Below, one piece after another: positions 47,960 through 58,637 of a stretch of 64,000 nucleotides of DNA. Both the position numbers and the translations under genes were made by a program. Source of the stretch: Ignelater luminosus (taxonomy: Eukaryota > Arthropoda > Insecta > Coleoptera > Elateridae); NCBI GenBank assembly GCA_011009095.1, contig VTPC01090932.1, positions 186,001 to 250,000 on the forward strand, written 5' to 3'. The notes beneath the pieces were generated by a model. It was not told the origin of the DNA, did no database searches, and was given only the letters and a program-made list of their open reading frames with translations. Numbering within the stretch: the first letter of the stretch is position 1; the number at the start of each line of letters is the position of its first letter.

Positions 47960-49655
47960 AGACAACCAAAGCAAACTTGCTCGAACACGTGGTGAATCAT
48001 ATACAACCAAGGCGGGAAAGTCAGTACCTAAGAAGTCAATTGCACCAGATTGTACGTAAGTTAAAATATCATGGTAATAAGTAGATATACTTACGTAAGT
48101 TGTTACTTTACAAATATAAAGCTAAGTGCACGCAAAAATTCGATTTTAATGAGAAACAAATATTACTATCTAGTATGCATGATGGAAAACCAAAGAATCG
48201 AAGAACCAACAGGATACCTATCTAATGGGTTGAACGGAAACTTAACCAGTCGTAAGGTACAGGGCAAGAAAAGACCCCAGAAAATATGAAAAGAGTTTAA
48301 CATTTAACGACTCTATTATTAAAGATGGCAGGAAAATTTCTGTATGTAAGCAATCCTTTTTAAATTAACATTTTATTGCAAATGGCAGAATTCAGCGTTT
48401 GAATGCACTTGTGATTGTAAGAAAGCTTCCCAAAAGTTTAAGGGGTAAACGGGGCAATCCACCCTATTGAATATTTGGAGAAAATGAAGAATCATACTGA
48501 GTCTTTCCCATACAAAACATCACACTACAGTTCCAAAAAAGTACAACCGACCTTACCGTTACAATTATGCATTCCATGTCTCTAAAGAAATATCCTGAAC
48601 TGGATCAAAAAAGAAATTATGAGTATTATTTAAAATAGTTCAACAAAAAATTTTACTTGCGTTTTGGGAGACCACGAGTGGACATATGCAGTGAGGTAAA
48701 GATAAGGTAAAGAAAACAGCCGCTGCGGAACTAATAGTCCACAAAAGGCGTGCTAAAAGGTTCTATTTAAAATTCCAGAAAGCTCAAAAGTTATGTGACG
48801 AAAGACCTAAGATGAGTGGAATGTGCTTCAACTACATGCAGAATTTACCTCTTCCTCATATTCCAGTCCAAGAGAGATTTTATTTTAGAGCATACGCATT
48901 TCATATTCACGACTTGAAGAAAAAAACTTTTATACGTACCATGAAGGACAGGCTCTTAAAGGGCTGAATGAAGTTTGTACATTTCTAAAAGACTACATAT
49001 AAAACAAAATCTCCCCGGAAGTAATAGAATTGCATATGTTTTAAGATGAGTGTCCCGGGCAAAATCGTAATAGTGCGGTTGTAGGTTTAAGGTAATACCG
49101 GGACATCGAATATCTTCAGAAGCTACGTGACCACTGATTTAAAAATGGCGCGAAATTTTATTTTTCAAAGCTGGCCTCACTACGGAGTACGCCTTCACGA
49201 GTACATTTCTGACCTAAAATTCTGCGATTTCTTGTTGTCTCTTTGTTTTGCGTTTTTACAGTTTATTTTGTTCTATTTACAGATCAGTCTTTTTCAAGAC
49301 TAAAGGTAAGTTTAATTTAACGCATTCAAAGTGAGATAATAAATTTTAAATATTTAGTTTTTAAGTAGTTTCATCATATATCCAATACTACGCCACTGGA
49401 AAACTACATTATGTTTAATTACAACAGAGCTGTCAATAATGCAATAGTGTGTTGCCTAACCAATAGTAAATTTCGTGGTCACGTGGCTTCCGGAAATATT
49501 CGATGTCTCTGTATATCAGTAGGTATTTTTCCTATGAGAGGACACACGTTTTTACCATGCGATCGTGAGTTTGGATTGGTAAACCAAATTGTAGGAAGGT
49601 CAGACCGGATTTGTATCCCTGAAGAATATGAATAAATGATAATGGATTCGAGCAC
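47960..49655 (+). pseudogene. decayed gene of a widespread insect TE-like family (GHTFLPCDREFG motif)
   Basis: Blocks appear in a fixed order: RTRGESYTTKAGKSVPKKS (about 47974-48040), SFPYKTSHYSSKK (about 48503-48541), RFGRPRVDICSEVKI (about 48660-48704), AAAELIVHKRRAKRFYLKFQ and RPKMSGMCFNYMQNLPLPHI (about 48808-48870), FYTYHEGQALKGLNEVCTFL (about 48928-48990), DECPGQNRNS (about 49047), and RGHTFLPCDREFGLVNQIVG (about 49535-49600). I recall this architecture from many insect predicted proteins, probably transposon-derived with an RNase-H-like core. I cannot assign a superfamily. GTAAGT donors at 48056 and 49306 suggest introns. Stops and frameshifts between blocks show it is dead. TIRs were not found. 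Confidence 0.6.
49270..49525 (+). repeat. repeat shared with 63405-63640, copy A
   Basis: The same-strand match includes TAATAAATTTTAAATAT against TAATAAATTTGAAATAT, TATCCAATACTACG against TATCCAAAACTACA, ATTACAACAGAG, and TTTCGTGGTCACGTGG. In this copy it lies within the LPCDREFG-family relic and contains a plausible intron (GTAAGT donor at 49306, CAACAG acceptor ending 49427). Confidence 0.7.
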
Positions 49656-49699
49656 TTCAGTTAAACAAGCTCATTTTGTCGTTTAGATTAGTTAAATCT

Positions 49700-50330
49700 T
49701 ACTTGTAAATATGAGAAGATAAATTTTCATCTTCTTTGCTTTGTGGGAAGCCTGCTGGCAAAGTCTGTGTCTATATCTTGGTCGTGATGGGTGCTTTAGC
49801 CTTAGTGTTCTTTGGATTGGTTCTTCATGGGATCTTTCGCTTATTGTTCAATCTGATTTTGCACAATCAAAAAGCATTCTGATTCATCACTATTTCTGCA
49901 AAATCATAAAATTCATAAATAAAAATTCATTTTTCACTGATTCCCATTATAATAGTACTTTTGGCACCTGAGAATTGGTAATGACCCGGAGAGTTCCAAT
50001 TCATAAGAAACTTTTACTATAAAAATTGGAAAAGGCCATTATTACACTCTAGAGGCATGACTTTCAAAGCGCCAAGAGCAAAAATCTGACAGACTAGAAA
50101 GTGAAGGTGTATAGTGTAAAACTCTTTAATAATAAATGCATCTTACCCAATTAGACAGATAATATAAAAAGAAAACTCACGATAAATAAATGCAAAGAAA
50201 GGAAAATATCAAATCAGATTTTTGAGTGATGTGAAGTTCCTTCGACCTATCAAGGACATGTAAATATTATAAAGCCCAGGAATTCTTTGCATCAATCTTC
50301 ATTATAATATTTTCAACCTCAAAAGATCCT
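49700..50330. other. no gene recognised
   Basis: An open frame on the plus strand (49741-49971) starts in a less A+T-rich patch but has no recognisable domain. The right end of the preceding element probably falls in this interval. Confidence 0.35.
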
Positions 50331-50480
50331 TACTGCTCGATTTTGCTCATAGCTTCTTGAGTGATATGTTGCTATTGTTCATGGTGGTGTCTAGGTACGT
50401 ATTTAAATTTTTAAATTCTTTTACTTGCTCACTGAAGATCTCATCAACAAAAGTTTCTGGGTTGGTCTTTCGTACTTATT
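50330..50480 (-). pseudogene. possible LINE reverse-transcriptase remnant
   Basis: On the minus strand the frame reads ETFVDEIFSEQVKEFKNLNT followed by YLDTTMNNSNISLKKL. This resembles the INGxxIEQVKEFKYLGxYLT segment of RTE-type LINEs. The flanks (to about 50620) may extend it but show nothing diagnostic. Confidence 0.4.
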
Positions 50481-50619
50481 TGGTTCTCTTTTTTTTGCTT
50501 CTCCTTGATTATTTGATAACTAAAACTTCCTTTTTTCATTTGTTTCTTACTTTCGTGATGTATTGCTTTTCTTTTTTATTCTTTCGGAAACTTTCATGGA
50601 GGTTTCTTTAATAGCTTGT

Positions 50620-52411
50620 GCTGTTTTAAGTTATTTGTCATCTAAATTCTGTAGTTACAAATATGCAAAATGGAACAATTCGTCACGTATGCCAAAAAAG
50701 GGTAATCCAAAAATGTTTCGAGTTACGTTTTCATGACTTTATATTAATTCCACAAAGGCAAAGTTTATCTTTATCTTAATGGAAATTGGATAAACAGTAT
50801 GGAATTAGTATTCTGCGTAAAACACTAAACACTTGATTTTACAACAAGTAGATAAATATCTCCACAAGATTTCATTAAACTCGAATTATTAATAAAATTG
50901 GGAACTATAAAGTAACCATATAAATTCAGGTCTGTAAGTGGAAGTTACGTTTAGTTTATACCGTTTACCCACATTTAGTTTTGCTGACGCAAATGGCGAT
51001 ATGCCAATTTTCTAGTACACTATATAATAAAACATTTATCTAACATTTTATCGCATGGCAGAAAACACATTCATTACTTCAGCTACTGCTAGGTTTTAAC
51101 CCCGTTTTTACTTTTTTTTTATCGCTGCCCAACTTTTATCTATTATCGAAGCTATTATTAAAATCAATACCTAAAACTATCACAATAAAACTTTTATCAT
51201 GTATTAGCAGAAGGAAAAAAACACAGCACTCTAATTGGAAGTGATGTGCCCGTTTTCATTTCCGGTTCAGACATCGTTCCTATTTCCTTTCCCTTTTAAG
51301 CAACAATGTCCCAACCGGTCCAAACAATCGAAATCTATTTAAATGAATAATGTTTTAGCCTCACTGTTTACATATTACAACTTTCATTAGCAAATTAAAT
51401 TTCAGTACAAGAAAAATATGTAATTTCTGTTAAAATGAGTGTTGGGCAAAGTTATTTATATTTAACCTTGAACTGAATATAACTTTCTTTTGTATAAAAA
51501 TACATTATTTAGTTTTTCCAATAAAACTTCTTTGATACTTAAATTAAACCCCAATAAAGACAGAAATTGGTAGATTGCTTTGACAATTGTGGTTTTTTAT
51601 AACCCTAAAAGTCACATAAAATCCTTGAACTTACTAATTATAATACACGAAAATGAGAAACATCTCTTTTAAATTCTGAAAGTAAAACAAAGAATCAGCT
51701 TAACTAAAATAATTATATTATGCGGAAGTTTAAAGTACAGTTTTTCACAAACAGCGACTCATTAAATTTTCAAATCAACTAGAAATCAAAATTACTTATA
51801 CAAAACTGATAACAAAGCTACCGAAATACAAAAAGAAAATATTTGGCCTAAAATCAATTGTGTCACTTGCTCAATCGGGTATGTTTAAAGTTCAACTAAA
51901 GTAAGCCTTCGTGTTTGATTGGTTCTATAATCACGCTAGCGGATGTATTGTCACCCCTTCAATCAAATATGATAAATAGCATAAATAATAAGGACTATTT
52001 AAAGTAATTTATTACGGCCAAAGCCATTCCCAGATTTTTATTTTATTAATCTGTGATTTGCATATGGATTATGTAGTGTAATTGATGGTCAGCAGAATCC
52101 CATCAATACTTAAATATGAAATATCTACAATTATTGTCAGTTGTATAGTTGTCAATATTTCAAAGAATATTTAACTACGCACGGTTCAATTATGGAAGTT
52201 TTAAATGTGTTTGAATCCTCAAAACTGAACTTATTAATTAGATTAAGAGATCTTTTCAGTGGTATTTATGTATCTGATTTAAATCAGGGTTTATATAGCC
52301 CTAATTCTATTTCAAGAATCTGCTGCATCAATAATTCTGTTCATTTCAAAGACAAAATTGCATATCTTTATTTCTAGTAAACTAATTCATGATAAAAAGT
52401 ATTATTTGAAC
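50620..52411. other. gene-free A+T-rich stretch
   Basis: No coding motif, repeat partner or RNA gene was recognised. The 78-codon frame at 52141-52377 has no domain. Confidence 0.45.
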
Positions 52412-52745
52412 TATCCTACTAATATCTCTGAAAACTTTCAATGGGCTGTATTATTTTTTAAAAAATGTTAGCGTAAAATTCTTAAAACCGTTTCGGTAGT
52501 ATGAAGGGGGAACCAAAATTACCTTACAAATATGGCGCCACCCTCAACCCCCCCGTTCTCCAGCCTCCACAACTTCAAAATTTCAAATAGCAACCCTCCG
52601 CATGTGACACTTCGTTGCAAAGCTCTTAAAAAATGCTTTTCATTGATACCATACAAAGGTAATTTTGAATAAGTAATTATTAACTGATAAGTAATAAGTT
52701 GTAGGGATCATTGAGAGCTACTTAATTCGATTAAACAGCATCAGA
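52412..52745 (+). repeat. left long inverted repeat of the IS630-like element
   Basis: The complement of this segment matches 58330-58637. Examples are CAAAATTACCTTTG, TGGTATCAATGAA.AGCATTT, AGAGCTTT, GTTTTTAG/GTTTTAAG after ACCGAAACGG, and CATTGAAAGTTTTC. The outermost bases are the least conserved. Confidence 0.8.
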
Positions 52746-52792
52746 CCATTGCTATGGATTTATTACTACTTTCACATATAAAATGAAACATT

Positions 52793-53162
52793 TTATTTAA
52801 TAAATTCTTCAAAATGTCCACCGTTCTTTTCTAAGCAGTAGTATAACCGATTTTGAAACTCCCTCGAAATTGAACAACATTCTCGAATGATAAGGTTACG
52901 CAAATCCTAAAGTCAAATCTCGCAATCTTGTTGGCCATTCTATGGGATCTCTTCTGCTGATCCATTGGCGAAGAAATCTGTCGTGTAGAAACTGTCGAAC
53001 GGGCACTCCGTGGTGAGGTGGTGACCTGTCCTGTTGAAAATGAATTAAGTCTTCACCCAAATTCATGTTTCCATCCGCATTTTGCTGGTTCTCCACATCC
53101 TGAACGATAAGATTCGGCCGTATTTTGCAATATCTCTAGACTTCTCCATTCAAATTTGTCGA
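52793..53162 (-). pseudogene. IS630-like transposase, C-terminal part
   Basis: Read from 53162 down: a decayed NGE-x-YRDI strand, then GEDLIHFQQDRSPPHHGVPV (second catalytic aspartate, in QQD). It continues QFLHDRFLRQWISRRDPIEW and PTRLRDLTLGF (third aspartate kept, within the family's WPxRSPDLTPLDF). After a frameshift comes NGGHFEEFIK with stop codon 52793-52795, the usual C-terminus of this family. It continues the gene whose N-terminal part is at 55540-56095; the LINE lies between. Both parts join in the right order and orientation at the target duplication. Confidence 0.8.
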
Positions 53163-53173
53163 ATAAAGAAAGT

Positions 53174-55528
53174 CATCCACTGACGATGCAAACGATGTAG
53201 AAAAAGACGACTTCTATGAAAATTTGGCAAGCCTACTAAACTCTGTAGGAAATGGGAAAGAAGTGTGTCTGTTGGGGAATTTGAATAGACGCGTTGGTAA
53301 AAAAACTCGATAATAAAATTATAGGAAGACACGGAGAAGGTTCTATAAACAGATATACACAAATTCACTTGGATTCAGCCAAGCAGAGGACTAAAATCTA
53401 TAATTGATTACATCGTGATCAAACAGAATTCTGCTGTTACCTTTACTGATGTCAGAGCTCAAAGAGGAGCATGCGGGTTTGACCATTTCCTTGTCAAAGG
53501 AAGATGTCTATTAAGTTACAAAATATACAAAAACAATATAAAGGAAAACCCAACTACAGAGGACAAAGTAAAATGGCCCAGTAGAAACGTGAAAGTCTTC
53601 AACATGAATCCGCAACATTCCAATACCAATTGATAAACTCAAACAAAAACCTAACGGATTTGTAGAAGAAAGATATAGAATGCTAAAGGAATGTATTCAT
53701 AAGGCGGCAAGTAAAGTATTAGGGTAGAAAGAGAAGACAGACGGAAGACATTCAAAAGCTAGCGCAGCAAAGAAATATAATGTACTTAAAATGTCTTCAA
53801 ATAAAAAAAAATAAATATGAAGTAAAAACAAAAATTAAAATGGCCAAAACCAATTTTGGGAAATAAAATGTAGCGAAATAGACTCTACCATAGGAAGCAC
53901 TAGATCACGACATGCATGGAAAACCCTGAAGACTTTGAAAACAAGTAGAAAGCAGACAAAAATAATAGGCCCAATTGGAATGGAAGAGTAGAGGAAATAT
54001 TATCAAGACCTCTTAACGGAAAATAGAACAGACTCCAAAAATACAGACTTCCAAAGATAACACTGCAAAGAAAGAGTGAATGATATAACAACGGATGAGA
54101 TTCTAAAACAAGTTAAACTTATGAAAAACAATAAAGCGCAGGGTCTCGGAGGTACACCTATAGAAATGATAAAGCATTCCTCCATAGCTACGATAGAGAT
54201 ATTAGCAGATATAATTAAATGATTGCTTAAAAGGAAACGAAGTTCAGTAAGAATGTAAATTAGTTAATATCTCATCAATTTTTAAAAAAAGGTAATAAAG
54301 AAGACTGTGCTAACTGCTAATCAGTGTCATTTAGGATCGAACAGGATTTTGAAGAATCACAAGAGCAAAGTGGTTTTAGACCGGGCAGATCTTGTATCGA
54401 CAACATATTCTGTCTTAAGCAACTCTCAGAAAAAATGATGGCATTAAGGAAGAGAATTACATGCTGTATTCATTGATCTACGAAAAGCTTACGACAGTGT
54501 TCCACTTGAAACATTATGGAGGGCTTTAAAGAGAAAAGGATACTAAACGCACTAAAAACACTAAAATTCTAAAAGTGTGATAAAGATAGGAGAGAATATT
54601 TCAGAAGAATTTCAGGTAAACAAGGGCTTTCGACAAGGTTGTAGTATTTTTCCCACTTTATTCAAAATATATATTGACGAAGCCATAAAAGAGTGGAAAC
54701 AGAAGTGTAAGACACTAGATGACGATATTCTCTATAATCTATTCTTTCCACTCGACCAAATAATTATAGCAGAAGATGAAGACGACGTGAACTACATGTT
54801 TAGAATGTTAGTGGAGGAATTCAAAAGGTGGGGTTTGGAAATAAACATAGAGAAAGCGCAATATATGGTAATAGGGGCACAAGGTCGAGATTTGCAAACA
54901 GACAAAGGAATAATAAAATATAGGAAAGACTATAAATATTTAGGAACAACAATAACAAATGATGACAGAGATAACCAAAACATACAAAATAAAATTAAGA
55001 AAGGAAAGATCGCTATCAAACAATAACACTCAGTGTTGTGGAATGACACAATCACCAAAAATAAGAAAAAGAGGATATTCTCCAATTTTATAGAAAGCAC
55101 AATCACCTACGGATCTGAAGCTTGGACCTTAAACAAAAGATTAAGAGAAAGAGTAAATGCCACAGAAATAATATTTTGGAGGAGATGTTGTAAGAATACC
55201 ATACTGGACAAAGTACGAAATGAAGATATAAGAAATAAGATGGAAGTCTAGACAACTCTCATAGACACCATAGGAAAAAGCAATTAATGTGGTATGGTCA
55301 TATGAGAAGACTTCCCCAGGACAGACTACCCCAAAAGGTTTGGAAATGGAAACCAAAGAATAGAAGAAGAAAGGGAGGATCAAGAAGAAGTTGGAAACAA
55401 GAAGTAAAAGAAGCCATGAAAAAAAAGACAAATGACTGAGGAAATATGGCAAGATAGAGAGCCGTGGAGAAAGGGAAGCGGTATACGGCCAGTGCAGCTG
55501 TAAATCAACCGTTGTTATATATAATCAT
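53174..55528 (+). mobile_element. LINE inserted in the IS630-like transposase gene (11-bp target duplication)
   Basis: 2,355 bp bounded by ATAAAGAAAGT at 53163-53173 and 55529-55539. Without it the transposase reading continues across the site (GDAVIDTFFIRQI, then MEKSRDIAKY), matching the family's ILGDxIIGPFFI-x-x-NLNGExYRDI. The insertion runs opposite to the host gene. It keeps endonuclease, reverse transcriptase and C-terminal domain; the 5' end begins inside the endonuclease. Confidence 0.85.
53176..55450 (+). pseudogene. LINE endonuclease (partial) and reverse transcriptase relic
   Basis: The endonuclease part reads FYENLASLLNSVGNGKEVCL then LLGNLNRRVGKK (about 53270-53306, GDFN degraded to GNLN) and IIDYIVIKQNSAVTFTDVRA (about 53401-53460). 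In the reverse transcriptase, GFRPGRSCIDNIFCLKQLSE (about 54373-54430), IDLRKAYDSVPLETLWRALK (about 54475-54530) and GFRQGCSIFPTLFKIYIDEA (about 54620-54685) are clear. The aspartate pair is degraded: the family's FADD has become PLDQ at about 54750. The C-terminal domain shows STITYGSEAWTLNKRL (about 55097) and MWYGHMRRLPQDRLP (about 55290-55333). It is broken by stops but the domain order is full. It differs in sequence from the LINEs at 21.8 and 38.8 kb. Confidence 0.8.
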
Positions 55529-55539
55529 ATAAAGAAAGT

Positions 55540-56095
55540 ATCGATAACTGCATCTCCAAGAATATCCGCCCACTCGTTAAGTTTCTGGGGTTGTTGTGTA
55601 TGTCCTTCCCGAGAAAGATGTGGATTGCCATCTGACCAATAACGACAATAATGTTTATTGGGCATTCGTCGCTAAAACAAATATTTTTCACCAATTTCGA
55701 GACAGTTCGAATTCTCTCGGTCATCTCTTCACAAAATTGTATTTGCCTGTCATAATGATCCTCGGCCAATTCTTGAACGATTTGCATCTTGTGCGAGATG
55801 TACTGATTCTGGACAAATCCCCTTTGAAGCAGATGCTTTTCAAAGAGATAAGATTGGAGTCGCTCCAAACGGACCCAAAACTTCTATCTGCGTGGCTTCA
55901 TCGAGTATTCGTGGTTCTGCACGTTTTTTATTTGCTACCGATCCCGCTTCTTCAAATTTCGAGATTAATTAACGGACGTAGGTATGACTAACATTTTTTC
56001 CGGGATGTCTAGCATTAAAAACAGTAGCTTTTGTGAATGCACAGCGGTTCTCAGCCCCATAGATAAAAATTATTTCAACCCTCTCTGGCAAGGTG
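55540..56095 (-). pseudogene. IS630-like transposase, N-terminal part
   Basis: Read from 56095 down: LPERVEIIFIYGAENRCA (start of the N-terminal helix-turn-helix), FNARHPGKNVSHTYVR and GSVANKKRAEPRILDEATQ. These match the family's 'VNARHPxxxVSxxTVxxLxxKFxxTGSVxxxxR' region. Then come MQIVQELAEDHYDRQIQFCE and KNICFSDECPIN, the first catalytic aspartate (FSDE). The region after that is degraded into ILGDAVID near the LINE site. No start codon remains. Together with 52793-53162 all three catalytic aspartates are present, but frame changes and the LINE insertion make it non-functional. Confidence 0.8.
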
Positions 56096-56307
56096 TAGAC
56101 TATTATAACACTTGACTTCACAGATTTCGTATGACAGCTCCAGAAGAATATTAGACAATGATATGTAATGAAACCACCACGTTCTATTTATTTGGATTTG
56201 GAAACTATTAATCAGGCGATTTCAAAAGTCATTAAAAAACCATTAAACCTAAATTTGCAGTTTGTTGTTATAATTGCCTGATTAGAGTTCAATTTGTTTT
56301 TAATAAA

Positions 56308-56345
56308 CAGAGAAGGAAAGAAAGAAAGAAAGAAAGAAAGAAAGA
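56308..56345 (+). repeat. GAAA microsatellite
   Basis: About eight GAAA units, located between the transposase start and the Tc1-like insertion, inside the IS630-like element. Confidence 0.85.
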
Positions 56346-56385
56346 GAGAAATCTTCTCATTTACTAAATGATTTGTTGACTAATA

Positions 56386-58189
56386 CAGTCCCTGCTCACT
56401 TTATCAGACTCGCCCGAAAGATTCCTGTTTTTCGTAATTCTCGGTTGTATTAAAAGATGTTTTTGAGCCTTGAAAACCTTGATGGTTGTATAACTAAATT
56501 TACTTAGTTTGGCAGGTAATTCAGTCTCGATAATGTAGAGTTCTCATTGAAATCTCAGAAAGTGGCTATTTACCTGTCAATTTCCCAGCTCGAGGTAGTC
56601 GCGATTATTAATGAAAACATTTCAATGTCAGTATTTATGATACTATAAAGTAGTGTTATTTGTAATTTTTATTGATCTTTTAACAAACAAGCCAGTCAAT
56701 CATTCTTCGATTAAAATTTTTTTAGATGGGCAAATGTAAAGATCTTTCTGTAGATGAAAAATCGACTGTGATTGCGTAATACTCAATACAGTCAAAGAGA
56801 TATTGCAAATCAATATGGAGTATCTCAATCATCAGTTCGGCGTTTAAGCCAAACACTGCGAGCAAACCAACCCGTTGAAGCTGCTCGGAATGGTTGTTGT
56901 GGTAGAAAACCTGTAAGAACAACTAGGGGCCGACAACTTTTGAAAAATCTAGCTGTGGAACATAGAAGGGCAACCCACTGTGAAATCAAAAAAAAACTTC
57001 AGGAGGCAGGCTACACTCTATCATAATTAATTAAAAAGAATAAGTATGTATATAAGATCAGAGGGGAAACGGGTTGGCGAGACCATTATTGGCCTGCAGG
57101 TGCTGGAAGCCGTGACATGAACCAAACAAATATAATCGCGCAAGTTTAATTTTTTCAGACGAAGGATGTTACTATTACGAGGATAGTAGAGAGCGTAATG
57201 TCATTAGATGGGACGCTCTCTGCGACGTTTTGCGAAATCCAAAGATAAGGATCTCGCTCAACCCAGATTTAAATGTATCAGTTGTTACTGTACGAAGAAA
57301 TGTCTAGCGTGGGCTTCAAATGTCGAAGGCCAGTTAAAAAGCCAAAATTAACACCAGTAATGGTCAAAAAAACGATTGACTTGAGATAATTTGCATAAAG
57401 ACTTGTTTGTTGATGATTGGCACATAGTAAGTGAATAAAAATAATTTTGTTTGCACACTTTATTGTTATTATTGCACGTTTAACAGATTTGCCTTGGTGA
57501 TGAGGCAACATTTCAAATCATGGAAGATAAGTCCCAGTTTGTTTGGAGACGTCCAGGGGAAAAGTACGATATGGATTGTATAGTCAAGACAATCAAGCAT
57601 CCCACATCTGCGATGATATGGTTTGTCATTAGTGGGAAAGGATTGGGAAGGATCCACATCGTGGAGAGAACCATGCGGCAGGATCAATATAAAAAGGTTC
57701 TGCAGACAAAATTGATTCCGCAGATGGACGAATGGTTTGACAGTGGTCGTAAGGTGTTCATGCAGGATGGGACACCTTGTCATACTGTCAAAACAATTAA
57801 AGCATTTTTAGAAGAGCAGAAAATACCCAATTTTCCATGGCCCGGGAACTCGCCAAATATTACAAACAAGGTTCAGTTGATAGAGAGAACAGTCCATTAT
57901 TGGAACCACAATTATAACTTAAAAGAAATGGCAAGAAGCTGCATAAATAGCATGTCCAAAAGAGTGAATGCGCTAATAAAAGCCAAGGGCGGTTTGACAA
58001 AATATTAATAATTTAATATGTTTATGTATATGTATTAATATAAATTATTTTTGTACACTACCTAAATATGTAGAAAGGCCAAAACCATTTTGTAATGTCA
58101 TTCACAGATGGTTAATATAATCAATATTAGTTCTAAAACTCAAAAAGCCAAAATCTTGCAAGTGAGTCTAATAAAGTGAGGAGGGACTG
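56386..58189 (+). mobile_element. Tc1-like transposon with TA target duplication
   Basis: 1,804 bp starting CAGTCCCTGCTCACTTTAT and ending with its complement (CAGTCCCTCCTCACTTTAT). TA stands on both sides (56384-56385 and 58190-58191). About 20 of the first 21 bases of the ends match, and similarity continues for about 30 bp. It carries a Tc1-type transposase relic (56726-58008). It lies inside the IS630-like element between its transposase and right inverted repeat, so it is the younger of the two. Confidence 0.85.
56726..58008 (+). pseudogene. Tc1-like transposase, interrupted
   Basis: MGKCKDLSVDEKSTVIA starts at 56726. After a one-base shift the paired helix-turn-helix follows: YSQRDIANQYGVSQSSVRRL and TTRGRQLLKNLAVEHRRATH. 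The catalytic half starts at CLGDEATFQI (about 57491, first aspartate), then VWRRPGEKYD, SAMIWFVISGKGLGRIHIVE, VFMQDGTPCHT (about 57757-57789, second aspartate) and FPWPGNSPNITNKVQL. In the last the family's SPDLNPIEN is altered, so the final acidic residue appears lost. The segment 57020-57480 is disordered: it contains a second FSDE-like stretch (FSDEGCYYYEDSRERN, about 57157) before the real one. The last 162 codons (57520-58008) are uninterrupted. Confidence 0.8.
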
Positions 58190-58199
58190 TAGTATTTAA

Positions 58200-58305
58200 T
58201 GTAGAATGACATTTCAGAAAACAAAACAATACTTTGTGTGTCAGATGATGACGTTTATTGGGAAACTATTGCGTTTGTTTTCTGAAATGCCATTTTACAC
58301 CATTC
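58200..58305. repeat. fold-back with about 35-bp arms
   Basis: TGACATTTCAGAAAACAAAACAATACT (58207 onward, shown here without its flanks) is inverted as ATTGCGTTTGTTTTCTGAAATGCCATT around 58268-58300. Roughly 30 of 36 bases pair across a loop of about 35 bp. It lies between the Tc1-like right end and the IS630-like right inverted repeat. Confidence 0.6.
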
Positions 58306-58329
58306 CTAATGCCTTCAGTAAACGTAAGC

Positions 58330-58637
58330 AAACTCTGATCGTAATTAAGCAGCTCACACTGACCCTTACCCCTTATTATTGAATCAGTTAATACTTACTT
58401 ACCCAAAATTACCTTTGAATGGTATCAATGAACAGCATTTTTCAAGAGCTTTCCGAAGATGTATCACATGCGGGAGGTTTCCTATTTAAGATTTTGCAGT
58501 TGGGGTAGCTAGGGAGTAGAGGGTGACACCATATTCGTAATGTCGTCTTGGTTCCTCCGCCATACCACCGAAACGGTTTTTAGCATTTAAAAAAATATAT
58601 ACAGTTCATTGAAAGTTTTCAAATAGACACCTTGTAT
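58330..58637 (-). repeat. right long inverted repeat of the IS630-like element
   Basis: Partner of 52412-52745. It ends TAGACACCTTGTA; a nearly identical tip stands alone at 60588-60629. Confidence 0.8.

Larger units (their letters stand above)
52412..58637 (-). mobile_element. IS630/mariner-like element, split by a LINE and a Tc1-like element
   Basis: Inverted repeats of about 310-330 bp bound it (52412-52745 and 58330-58637). The tips share GAAAACTTTCAATG and the right tip ends AGACACCTTGTA, the same ACACC.TGTA end seen at 60597-60629. Inside, a transposase is encoded on the minus strand: N-terminal part at 55540-56095, C-terminal part at 52793-53162. Subtracting the LINE (53174-55528) and the Tc1-like element (56386-58189) leaves about 2.07 kb, a sensible size for one element with two long TIRs and a transposase of about 330 codons. 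Confidence 0.8.

Noticed and set aside
55596-55991. 131-codon plus-strand open frame
   Set aside because: It is antisense to the N-terminal part of the IS630-like transposase, whose motifs are on the minus strand.
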